From contig CAWKGA010000001.1 in assembly GCA_963849095.1 (NCBI GenBank), positions 310,001 through 374,000 on the forward strand: a stretch of DNA of 64,000 bases, written 5' to 3'. This document shows, in pieces, positions 16,828 through 25,739 of this stretch; position 1 is the stretch's first letter; every line of letters begins with the position of its first letter. The DNA comes from JASHUC01 sp963849095 (GTDB lineage: Bacteria > Pseudomonadota > Gammaproteobacteria > Steroidobacterales > Steroidobacteraceae). The notes below the pieces were generated by a model. It worked only from the letters and a program-made list of their open reading frames with translations. It ran no database searches and was not told where the DNA came from. The position numbers and the translations under genes were made by a program.

Positions 16828-17835
16828 GTGACCGAGGAGTTCCGAACACACGAGCTGACGCTGCCCCTCGAGCTGGCGGGGATGCGGCTCGACCAGGCCC
16901 TGGCGAGTGCGCTGCCCCAGTACTCGCGCGCGCGCCTGAAGAGCTGGATCGACCTCGGGGCGGTCCTGGTCGAAGGCCGTACACCGCGGGGGCGCGACAA
17001 GGTACTCGGGGGGGAGCGCGTGCGCATCGAGGCGCGGCTTGCGGCCACGGGCGCCGTTGCCCCCGAGGCGTTGCCGGTCGACGTGGTGTTCGAGGACAGC
17101 GCGATGCTCGTCATCAACAAGCCGGCGGGCCTCGTCGTGCATCCCGGCGCCGGAAATCCCTCTCACACGCTGCAGAACGCTCTACTTGGGCTCGATCCCG
17201 GGCTCGCCGTGGTGCCCCGCGCCGGCCTCGTGCACCGGCTGGATCGCGATACGAGCGGGCTGCTCGTCGTCGCGCGCACGGTCGAGGCGCACACGCGCCT
17301 CGTGGCGGCGCTCGCCGCCCGCGAGATCGAGCGCCGCTATCTCGCGATCTGCACCGGCGTCATGACCGGAGGACGCAGCATCGATGAGCCCGTCGGCCGC
17401 CACCGCTCGATCCGCACCCGGATGGCGGTGCGCAAAGACGGCCGCCGGGCGGTCACGCATCTGCGCGTCGTGCGGCGCTTTCGGGCACACACGCTCGCCG
17501 AAGCGCAGCTCGACACCGGCCGGACCCATCAAATCCGGGTGCACCTTGCGCATGTCGGCTACCCGATCGTGGGAGATCCGGTGTATGGCGGCCGCCGCCG
17601 TATTCCGCCGGCGAGCGGACCGGCACTCCTCGCGGCGCTCGGCTCGCTCAAGCGACAGGCGCTGCACGCCGTAAGACTGCAGCTCGCGCATCCGCGGACG
17701 GGGCGCACCATGCAGTGGGAGGCTCCCCTGCCCGCCGATATGACCGGGCTGATCGACGCCCTCGATGCGGACCTGCGTGAGGCGAGTGAGGCGCAGGCGG
17801 CTCGTGGGTCGCGCGGCGCGGCGGGGCGGCGATGA
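16828..17835 (+). CDS. rluD: 23S rRNA pseudouridine synthase RluD
   Basis: The 335-residue protein has an N-terminal S4 RNA-binding domain (LDQALASALPQYSRARLKSW) and a catalytic domain with HRLDRDTSG at 136-144, where D141 is the catalytic aspartate. RluD forms pseudouridines in helix 69 of 23S rRNA (positions 1911, 1915 and 1917 in E. coli). It begins with GTG, close to the divergent bamD. The C terminus is Ala/Arg-rich and overlaps the pgeF start by 4 bases. The bamD neighbourhood supports RluD rather than RluC or RluA. Confidence 0.92.
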   Translation: MTEEFRTHELTLPLELAGMRLDQALASALPQYSRARLKSWIDLGAVLVEGRTPRGRDKVLGGERVRIEARLAATGAVAPEALPVDVVFEDSAMLVINKPAGLVVHPGAGNPSHTLQNALLGLDPGLAVVPRAGLVHRLDRDTSGLLVVARTVEAHTRLVAALAAREIERRYLAICTGVMTGGRSIDEPVGRHRSIRTRMAVRKDGRRAVTHLRVVRRFRAHTLAEAQLDTGRTHQIRVHLAHVGYPIVGDPVYGGRRRIPPASGPALLAALGSLKRQALHAVRLQLAHPRTGRTMQWEAPLPADMTGLIDALDADLREASEAQAARGSRGAAGRR

Positions 17836-18626
17836 GCGGATCGGGGCCGAACGGACGGGCGCCGGACGGACCGGCGCCGAGCGACCCGGCGCTTCCCGTC
17901 ATCACTCCCGATTGGCCCGTCCCCCCGGACGTACGGGCAGTTTTCACGCTGAGGCAAGGCGGGGTGAGCCGGCCGCCGTTCGACACGCTCAACCTCGGAC
18001 TACACACCGGCGATGCGCCCGAGGCCGTACAGGAGAATCGGGGGCGGGTGCGCCGGCTGCTGCAGCTGCCCGCGGAGCCGTCGTGGCTAGACCAGGTGCA
18101 TGGTGCGGAGGCGGTGAGCCTCGAGGGCGGCGGGCCGGGCGAGCCCCCGCGCGCCGACGCCACGGTCACGCGGGCGCGGGGACGCGTCTGCGCAATCCAG
18201 GTGGCCGACTGCATGCCGGTGCTATTCGCCGCGCGCGACGGCACGGCCGTGGCCGCTGCCCATGCCGGTTGGCGAGGCCTTGCGGCCGGTGTGCTCAGCG
18301 CGACGGTGCGGGCGCTGGCGGTGGCGCCTTCGGAGCTCCTCGCCTGGCTGGGTCCGGCCATCGGCCCCCTGCACTTCGAGGTGGGCGGCGAGGTGCGCAC
18401 GGCGCTGCTCGATGTGGATGGCGGGGCCGGCCCGGTGTTCACCCCCAACGCCCGGGGGCGCTGGCAGTGCGATCTGTACGCGGTGGCGCGCCGGCAGCTC
18501 GCGGCGCTCGGTGTCCACGAGGTGTACGGCGGCGGCTGGTGCACCTACGCCGATCGGGCGCGGTTCTTCTCGTACCGCCGGGACGGCCGCTGCGGCCGGA
18601 TGGCGGCGCTGGCGTGGATCGCTTAG
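17832..18626 (+). CDS. pgeF: Purine nucleoside phosphorylase / laccase-domain protein PgeF (YfiH)
   Basis: This 264-residue member of the multicopper polyphenol oxidase fold (DUF152, YfiH) has conserved metal-binding residues in LDQVHGAEAV, VADCMPVLF and AAHAGWRGLAAGVL. E. coli YfiH has been linked to peptidoglycan editing, and related proteins have purine nucleoside phosphorylase activity. The N terminus has an extra Gly/Pro-rich stretch before the conserved TPDWPVP segment. It is coupled to rluD by a 4-base overlap, as expected for this conserved pair. Confidence 0.9.
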   Translation: MSGSGPNGRAPDGPAPSDPALPVITPDWPVPPDVRAVFTLRQGGVSRPPFDTLNLGLHTGDAPEAVQENRGRVRRLLQLPAEPSWLDQVHGAEAVSLEGGGPGEPPRADATVTRARGRVCAIQVADCMPVLFAARDGTAVAAAHAGWRGLAAGVLSATVRALAVAPSELLAWLGPAIGPLHFEVGGEVRTALLDVDGGAGPVFTPNARGRWQCDLYAVARRQLAALGVHEVYGGGWCTYADRARFFSYRRDGRCGRMAALAWIA

Positions 18627-18665
18627 CATCTTGACAGCAAGGTGGTCGAGCATCATGATGCTCAA

Positions 18666-18974
18666 ATGACCCGAACGACTGTCACCCTCGACCCGGATGT
18701 GGAGCAGTTGCTCCGCGATGCGATGCAACGCCGGCGGCAGAGCTTCAAGGAGGCTTTGAACCAGGCCATACGTCACGGGCTGACAAATCGGCAGCGCCGA
18801 GCGCAGGAACCTCCATTCGTCGTGCATGCCCACGCGACCGGAGGAATGCGTCCAGGAATCGATCCCCTGCGACTCAATCAATTCGCGGACGATCTGGAAA
18901 TCGAAGCCGTCGTGGCATCGTCCCTGCGGCTCGCCGAGTCCGATCGAGCGTCCAAGCGATCCACTCGCAAGTGA
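18666..18974 (+). CDS. Ribbon-helix-helix antitoxin (VapB-like)
   Basis: I start this at the ATG at 18666, giving MTRTTVTLDPDVEQLLRDAM, a classic ribbon-helix-helix N terminus with the beta strand TRTTVTLD, followed by helices. The frame is open 8 codons further upstream, but those residues do not fit the fold. About 102 residues follow, the second half being the likely toxin-binding tail. The stop overlaps the PIN toxin start by 4 bases, as in VapBC pairs. It probably represses its own promoter. The pair is inserted between the core genes pgeF and clpB. Confidence 0.82.
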   Translation: MTRTTVTLDPDVEQLLRDAMQRRRQSFKEALNQAIRHGLTNRQRRAQEPPFVVHAHATGGMRPGIDPLRLNQFADDLEIEAVVASSLRLAESDRASKRSTRK

Positions 18975-19405
18975 TCGTTCCGGACATCAACCTTCTGGTG
19001 TACGCCTACGACCGAGCGAGCCCCTTTCACGGTCGAGCGCGAGAGTGGTGGCAAGGTTGCCTGGCGGGAGAGGAAGGGGTCGGCTTCACGCATTCCACCA
19101 TTTTCGGCTTCGTTCGGGTGATGACGAACGCGCGGGCCTTCCCCAATCCCATGACCCTGTCTCAAGCTGCGAGCCACGTCGAGTCGTGGCTCGAGCGCGG
19201 AGTGAGTCAGATTCTCGAGCCGCAGACCGATCACCACCGGCAAGTCATCGAGTTGCTCCAGCGCGCGGGAGGAACCGGCGGTAATCTCGTGAGCGACGCC
19301 CAGATTGCGGCTCTGGCGAAGGCGTATCGAGCGGTGGTGCACACGTCGGACCGGGATTTCCTTCGCTTCCCCGATGTCCGCTGCCACTTTCCCCTCGACG
19401 GCTGA
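18971..19405 (+). CDS. PIN-domain RNase toxin (VapC-like)
   Basis: The 144-residue protein begins with GTG and has PIN-domain acidic residues: D5 in IVPDINLLVYA, the aspartate of LVSDAQIAALAKAY and that of TSDRDFLRF. PIN toxins of this class (VapC, TA-associated) cut tRNA or rRNA. The overlap with the upstream ribbon-helix-helix gene indicates co-translation. The expected second acidic position falls within the FTHSTIFGFVRVM helix, where I do not see the usual Glu. It stops just before the clpB promoter, so this insertion left clpB control intact. Confidence 0.85.
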   Translation: MIVPDINLLVYAYDRASPFHGRAREWWQGCLAGEEGVGFTHSTIFGFVRVMTNARAFPNPMTLSQAASHVESWLERGVSQILEPQTDHHRQVIELLQRAGGTGGNLVSDAQIAALAKAYRAVVHTSDRDFLRFPDVRCHFPLDG

Positions 19406-19411
19406 GCCCCT

Positions 19412-19440
19412 CTTGAACCCGGGCGTCGCGCCCCCACAAG
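19412..19440 (+). promoter_or_regulatory. Sigma-32 (heat-shock) promoter of clpB
   Basis: CTTGAA at 19412-19417 is followed after 14 bases by CCCCACAAG at 19432-19440. This fits the RpoH consensus CTTGAA-N13-17-CCCCATNT. Transcription would begin about 23 bases before the clpB ATG. E. coli clpB uses the same type of promoter. Confidence 0.75.
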
Positions 19441-19468
19441 AGGTCCGACACCCGAGCGAGACCTCCCC

Positions 19469-22060
19469 ATGCGTCAGGACAAGTTGACGAGCAAGTTCCA
19501 GGCGGCGCTGGCCGATGCGCAGTCGCTCGCCGTCGGACGCGACCACCAGTTCATGGAGCCGGCGCATGTGATGCTTGCGCTGATCGACCAGCAGGGCGGC
19601 ACGGTCCGCCCGCTGCTCATGAAGGTCGGCGCCAATCTCAACAAGCTCCGCTCCGAGCTGCTCGCCGTTCTGGATGGGCTGCCGACGGTGCAGGGTACGC
19701 CCGGCGAGGTGCATGTCTCGAACGATCTCGGGCGCCTGCTCAACGTGACGGACAAGCTCGCGCAGCAGCGCGGGGACCAGTTCATCTCGAGCGAGCTCTT
19801 CGTCCTCGCCGCGTTCGAGGATCGGGCGACCCTCGGCCGGCTGCTCAAGGATGCCGGGGTGGTGCGCGGGGCCGTGGAGAAGGCCATCGACGAGGTGCGC
19901 GGCGGGGAGAAGGTGAACGATCCCGGCGCCGAGGAGCAGCGGGGCGCGCTCGAGAAGTACACCGTCGATCTCACGGCGCGGGCGGCCGCGGGCAAGCTCG
20001 ATCCGGTGATCGGCCGCGACGACGAGATCCGGCGCACGATCCAGGTGCTGCAGAGGAGGACCAAGAACAACCCGGTGCTGATCGGGGAGCCCGGGGTCGG
20101 CAAGACGGCGATCGCCGAGGGGCTCGCGCAGCGCATCGTCAACGGTGAGGTGCCCGAGAGCCTGCGCCACAAGCGGATCCTGGCGCTCGACATGGGCACG
20201 CTGATCGCGGGCGCGAAGTTCCGCGGGGAGTTCGAGGAGCGGCTGAAAGGTGTGCTCAACGACCTCGCCAAGCAGGAGGGCAGCGTCATCCTGTTCATCG
20301 ACGAGCTGCACACCGTCGTCGGCGCCGGCCGGGCCGAGGGCTCCATGGACGCGGGCAACATGCTGAAGCCCGCCCTGGCACGCGGCGAGCTGCATTGCAT
20401 CGGCGCGACGACGCTCGACGAGTACCGCAAGTACATCGAGAAGGACGCCGCGCTCGAGCGGCGCTTCCAAAGAGTGCTGGTCGATGAGCCCTCCGTGGAG
20501 GACACCATTGCGATCCTGAGAGGGCTGCAGGAGCGCTACGAGGTGCACCACGGGGTCGATATCACCGATCCCGCGATCGTCGCCGCCGCGACGCTATCGC
20601 ACCGCTACATCGCCGACCGGCAGCTGCCGGACAAGGCCATCGACCTGATAGACGAGGCTGCGGCACGCATCCGCATGGAGATCGACTCCAAGCCCGAGGT
20701 GCTCGACCGGCTGGAGCGGCGCATCATCCAGCTCAAGATCGAGCAGGAAGCGCTCAAGAAAGAGACCGACGAGGCCTCGCGCAAGCGCCTGCAGACGCTC
20801 GAGGAGACGCTGCGCAACCTCGAGAAGGAGTACGCCGACCTCGAGGAGGTGTGGAAGTCGGAGAAGGCGACGCTGCAGGGCGCGGCCCAGATCCGCGGCG
20901 ACCTGGACCGCGTGCGAACGGAGCTCGATGCCGCTCGGCGCGCGAACGACCTCGGGCGGATGGCGGAGCTGCAGTACGGCCGGATTCCGGAGCTGGAGAA
21001 GCGGCTCGCGCAGGCGACGGCCGCGGAGCAGCAGGAAACGCGCCTCGTCCGCAACCGGGTGACCGAGGAGGAGATCGCGGAGGTCGTCTCCAAGTGGACC
21101 GGCATTCCCGTCGCGAAGATGCTGGAGGGGGAGAAGGAGAAGCTGCTGAGGATGGAGGGCGAGCTCGAGAAGCGCGTGGTGGGTCAGGACGAGGCGGTGC
21201 GCATCGTCTCGGATGCGATCCGGCGCTCGCGCGCGGGACTCTCCGATCCGCGCCGTCCGAACGGCTCGTTCCTGTTCCTCGGACCGACCGGAGTCGGCAA
21301 GACCGAGCTCTGCAAGGCGCTCGCCAGCTTTCTCTTCGACACCGAGGATGCCCTGATCCGCATCGACATGTCGGAGTTCATGGAGAAGCACTCCGTGGCG
21401 CGCCTCATCGGGGCGCCCCCGGGTTACGTCGGCTATGAGGAGGGCGGCTATCTCACGGAGGCGGTCCGCCGCCGGCCCTACTCGGTCGTGCTGCTCGACG
21501 AGGTGGAGAAGGCTCACCCGGATGTGTTCAACGTCCTGCTGCAGGTGCTCGACGACGGGCGCTTGACGGACGGGCAGGGGCGCACGGTCGACTTTCGCAA
21601 CACCGTCATCATCATGACCTCGAATCTCGGCTCGAACGTGATCCAGGAGTACTCGGGCGCCCAGAACTACGCGCGGATGCGCACCGCGGTGATGGAGATC
21701 GTGCAGCAGAGTTTCCGGCCGGAGTTCATCAACCGAATCGACGACATCGTCGTGTTCCATCCGCTCGGGACCGAGCAGATCCGCAGGATCGTCGATATCC
21801 AGCTCGCGTACCTGCGCAAGCGCCTCGCCGAGCGCGGCATGGATCTCGTGCTCGACGACAAGGTGCGTGACCGGCTCGGCGAGGCGGGGTTCGACCCGGT
21901 CTATGGCGCGCGGCCGCTCAAGCGGGTGATCCAGCAGCAGATCGAGAACGCGCTCGCCCAGCACATCCTGAAGGGCGACTTCGGACCCGGGGACATCGTG
22001 AAGGCGACTGTCCGTGACGGGCATCTCACGTTCCACAAGGCGGTCGAAAAGGCCGCCTGA
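19469..22060 (+). CDS. clpB: ATP-dependent disaggregase ClpB
   Basis: The 863-residue chaperone has the Clp N domain, a first AAA+ domain with Walker A GEPGVGKT, a coiled-coil middle domain (about residues 400-530, rich in Glu, Lys and Leu heptads), and a second AAA+ domain with GPTGVGKT. It rescues aggregated proteins together with DnaK. Length and domain order are those of full ClpB and not ClpA, since the long middle domain is present. The gene is preceded by a sigma-32 type promoter and followed by the fmdB-like gene after 59 bases. Confidence 0.97.
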   Translation: MRQDKLTSKFQAALADAQSLAVGRDHQFMEPAHVMLALIDQQGGTVRPLLMKVGANLNKLRSELLAVLDGLPTVQGTPGEVHVSNDLGRLLNVTDKLAQQRGDQFISSELFVLAAFEDRATLGRLLKDAGVVRGAVEKAIDEVRGGEKVNDPGAEEQRGALEKYTVDLTARAAAGKLDPVIGRDDEIRRTIQVLQRRTKNNPVLIGEPGVGKTAIAEGLAQRIVNGEVPESLRHKRILALDMGTLIAGAKFRGEFEERLKGVLNDLAKQEGSVILFIDELHTVVGAGRAEGSMDAGNMLKPALARGELHCIGATTLDEYRKYIEKDAALERRFQRVLVDEPSVEDTIAILRGLQERYEVHHGVDITDPAIVAAATLSHRYIADRQLPDKAIDLIDEAAARIRMEIDSKPEVLDRLERRIIQLKIEQEALKKETDEASRKRLQTLEETLRNLEKEYADLEEVWKSEKATLQGAAQIRGDLDRVRTELDAARRANDLGRMAELQYGRIPELEKRLAQATAAEQQETRLVRNRVTEEEIAEVVSKWTGIPVAKMLEGEKEKLLRMEGELEKRVVGQDEAVRIVSDAIRRSRAGLSDPRRPNGSFLFLGPTGVGKTELCKALASFLFDTEDALIRIDMSEFMEKHSVARLIGAPPGYVGYEEGGYLTEAVRRRPYSVVLLDEVEKAHPDVFNVLLQVLDDGRLTDGQGRTVDFRNTVIIMTSNLGSNVIQEYSGAQNYARMRTAVMEIVQQSFRPEFINRIDDIVVFHPLGTEQIRRIVDIQLAYLRKRLAERGMDLVLDDKVRDRLGEAGFDPVYGARPLKRVIQQQIENALAQHILKGDFGPGDIVKATVRDGHLTFHKAVEKAA

Positions 22061-22075
22061 GAGGCTCGGACCCGC

Positions 22076-22081
22076 TATAAT
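22076..22081 (+). promoter_or_regulatory. Possible -10 element upstream of the FmdB-like gene
   Basis: A perfect TATAAT lies 16 bases after the clpB stop and 39 bases before the FmdB-like start. No good -35 is seen 16-18 bases upstream, so the promoter would be weak or depend on an activator. It would drive the fmdB-like, DUF502 and aspS genes. Confidence 0.4.
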
Positions 22082-22119
22082 TTGCGGTCGGGGACAACCA
22101 AACAACTCGACGAACAGCC

Positions 22120-22575
22120 ATGCCGTTCTACGAATACGAATGCTCGAGCTGCAAGTTCTACAGCGAGGTGATGCAGAGGATCACCGATCCGCCCTTGAGG
22201 AAGTGTCCCTCCTGCGGCAAGAGCACCCTCAAGAAGCTGGTCTCGGCGCCGAACTTCCGCTTGAAGGGAGGCGGGTGGTACGAGACGGACTTCAAGTCGG
22301 ACAAGGAGTCGAAGCGCAACCTCGCTCAAGGAGAGAAGACCGAGGCGGCGGACAAGAGCGAGGCGAAGGAGGCAAAGCCCGCGGAGGCCGGAGAGACGAA
22401 ACCGAAACCCGCGGAGGGGAAGGCGAGCGAGCCGAAGGCGGCGGCCGAGAGCCCCGAGCGCAAGAGCGGCTCTCTCTCCCGCAAGAAGTCCGCGCCGCAG
22501 AGGGCTGCCAAGACGAAAAGCCCGCGCGCGAGCGCACGGACGAAGGCCCGCCCGACGCGCAAGGCGCGCAGGTGA
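22120..22575 (+). CDS. FmdB-family zinc ribbon protein
   Basis: The first 70 residues form a zinc ribbon with CxxC pairs (ECSSCKFYSEV and KCPSCGKSTLKKL) typical of the FmdB/CxxC_CXXC_SSSS family. The rest is a low-complexity Lys/Glu/Ala-rich tail. The function of the family is unknown, although it was first named from a formamidase operon. It is commonly found just upstream of a DUF502 gene and aspS, as here. The stop overlaps the DUF502 start (GTGA). Confidence 0.85.
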   Translation: MPFYEYECSSCKFYSEVMQRITDPPLRKCPSCGKSTLKKLVSAPNFRLKGGGWYETDFKSDKESKRNLAQGEKTEAADKSEAKEAKPAEAGETKPKPAEGKASEPKAAAESPERKSGSLSRKKSAPQRAAKTKSPRASARTKARPTRKARR

Positions 22576-23240
22576 CCGATCCCGTCGCGGTGCCGCCGAG
22601 CGATCAGGGCGGGCCGCAGCGTGTGCCGGTCAAGCGCAGCTGGGGCCTGAGGCGGTTTCTCGTCGCCGGCATGCTCGTGTGGCTGCCGGTCCTGGCCACG
22701 ATCTGGGTGGTGAGCTTCATCGTCGATGTGATGGATCGGACGCTGGTGCTGATACCCGAGCACTATCGCCCCGAGGCGGTGCTCGGCGTCTCGATTCCCG
22801 GGCTCGGCGTCGTGTTCGCGTTCGTGGTCGTGCTGCTCACCGGGCTTGCCGTCACGAACCTGGTCGGACGCCAGCTGGTCGCGTACTGGGAGGAGCTGCT
22901 GCATAGAATCCCGCTGGTGCGCTCCGTGTACGGCGGAGTCAAGACTTTTGCGGAGAGCGTGCTCACCTCGACGCATTCGTTCCACCAGGTCGTCGCGGTG
23001 GAGTATCCGCGGCCCGGGCTCTGGAGCATCGGGTTCGTGACGGCGGAGGATGTCCCGGAGGTGAGCGCCAAGACCGGCCAGCGGCTGGTGTGCGTGTTCA
23101 TCTCGCCGGCCCCGAACCCCACCGCGGGGTTCATCATCCTCGTGCCGCGCTCGCAGCTCATCGCGCTCGATATGAGCGTCGATGCGGCGATGAAGATGAT
23201 CGTCACCTGCGGCGTCGTGACGCCGCCGTATCCCCGCTAG
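22572..23240 (+). CDS. DUF502 family membrane protein
   Basis: A GTG start at 22572, overlapping the previous stop, gives 222 residues. Two strong membrane helices are present (FLVAGMLVWLPVLATIWVVS and a second around VFAFVVVLLTGLAV), followed by a soluble domain with IPLVRSVYGGVKTF and EYPRPGLWSIGFVT, hallmarks of DUF502. The function is unknown. The genomic link FmdB-DUF502-aspS is widely conserved. An upstream frame extends much further but only shadows the FmdB gene. Confidence 0.87.
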   Translation: MTDPVAVPPSDQGGPQRVPVKRSWGLRRFLVAGMLVWLPVLATIWVVSFIVDVMDRTLVLIPEHYRPEAVLGVSIPGLGVVFAFVVVLLTGLAVTNLVGRQLVAYWEELLHRIPLVRSVYGGVKTFAESVLTSTHSFHQVVAVEYPRPGLWSIGFVTAEDVPEVSAKTGQRLVCVFISPAPNPTAGFIILVPRSQLIALDMSVDAAMKMIVTCGVVTPPYPR

Positions 23241-23287
23241 AGGCGGTTCAAGTCCGAGGCGGGAGCCTCGTGGAGGCTTTTTCGGAC

Positions 23288-25063
<1,776 letters not shown>

Positions 25064-25067
25064 GTCG

Positions 25068-25739
25068 GTGCGCGAGACGGTCGTCTTCGTTCACGGCCTG
25101 TGGCTCAGCGGCCGGGAGGCGCTGCTGCTGCGGAGCCGGCTCACGCGTGAGTTCGGCTACGACGTGACGACGTTCCGCTACCCGACGGTGTCGAGCTCGA
25201 TGACCGAGGTGACCACGGCGCTGCAGCGGCACCTGGCGGCGCTTCATCCGCAGGTGGTGCATCTCGTGGGTCACAGTCTCGGCGGCATCGTCATCTATCG
25301 GCTGCTCGAGCGCTTCCCCGAGCAGCCTCCGGGACGGGCAGTGTTCCTCGGGACGCCCGCCGTCGCCTGCCGAGCCGCCGAGCGCGCGGCTCGGCTCGAG
25401 TGGGCGGCCTCGATGCTGGGGCGGTGCGTGGCAGAGGAGCTGCTCGTTGAGCGCGAGCGGCGCTGGAGCAGTGCGCGCCCGCTCGGCATCATCGCCGGCA
25501 CGCGTCCGCTCGGACTGGGCCGACTGTTCGCGGGCTTCGGCGAGGCGAACGACGGCACCATCGCGGTGAGAGAGACGCGGCTTGCCGGCGCGACGGACCA
25601 CATCACGCTGCCCGTGAGCCACATGGGCATGCTGCTCTCCGCGCGCGTCGCGCGGGAGACGGGCGCCTTCCTGCGCAACGGTCACTTCTCGCTGTCGCGT
25701 CCCGAGCCGCCGCGCTTGAGCAGCGCGCGCAGCTCGTAG
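25068..25739 (+). CDS. Alpha/beta hydrolase (lipase-like)
   Basis: The 223-residue protein begins with GTG 4 bases after aspS. It has an HG oxyanion motif (VFVHGLWLSG) and a nucleophile elbow GHSLGG near residue 68, with a likely catalytic His in LPVSHMGML near the C terminus. It resembles small PGAP1/lipase-like hydrolases of the alpha/beta fold. The substrate is unknown. Its 3' end overlaps the convergent mutS end by 58 bases, which is unusual but both frames are clear. The tail (RPEPPRLSSARSS) lies in that overlap and may be non-essential. Confidence 0.8.
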   Translation: MRETVVFVHGLWLSGREALLLRSRLTREFGYDVTTFRYPTVSSSMTEVTTALQRHLAALHPQVVHLVGHSLGGIVIYRLLERFPEQPPGRAVFLGTPAVACRAAERAARLEWAASMLGRCVAEELLVERERRWSSARPLGIIAGTRPLGLGRLFAGFGEANDGTIAVRETRLAGATDHITLPVSHMGMLLSARVARETGAFLRNGHFSLSRPEPPRLSSARSS

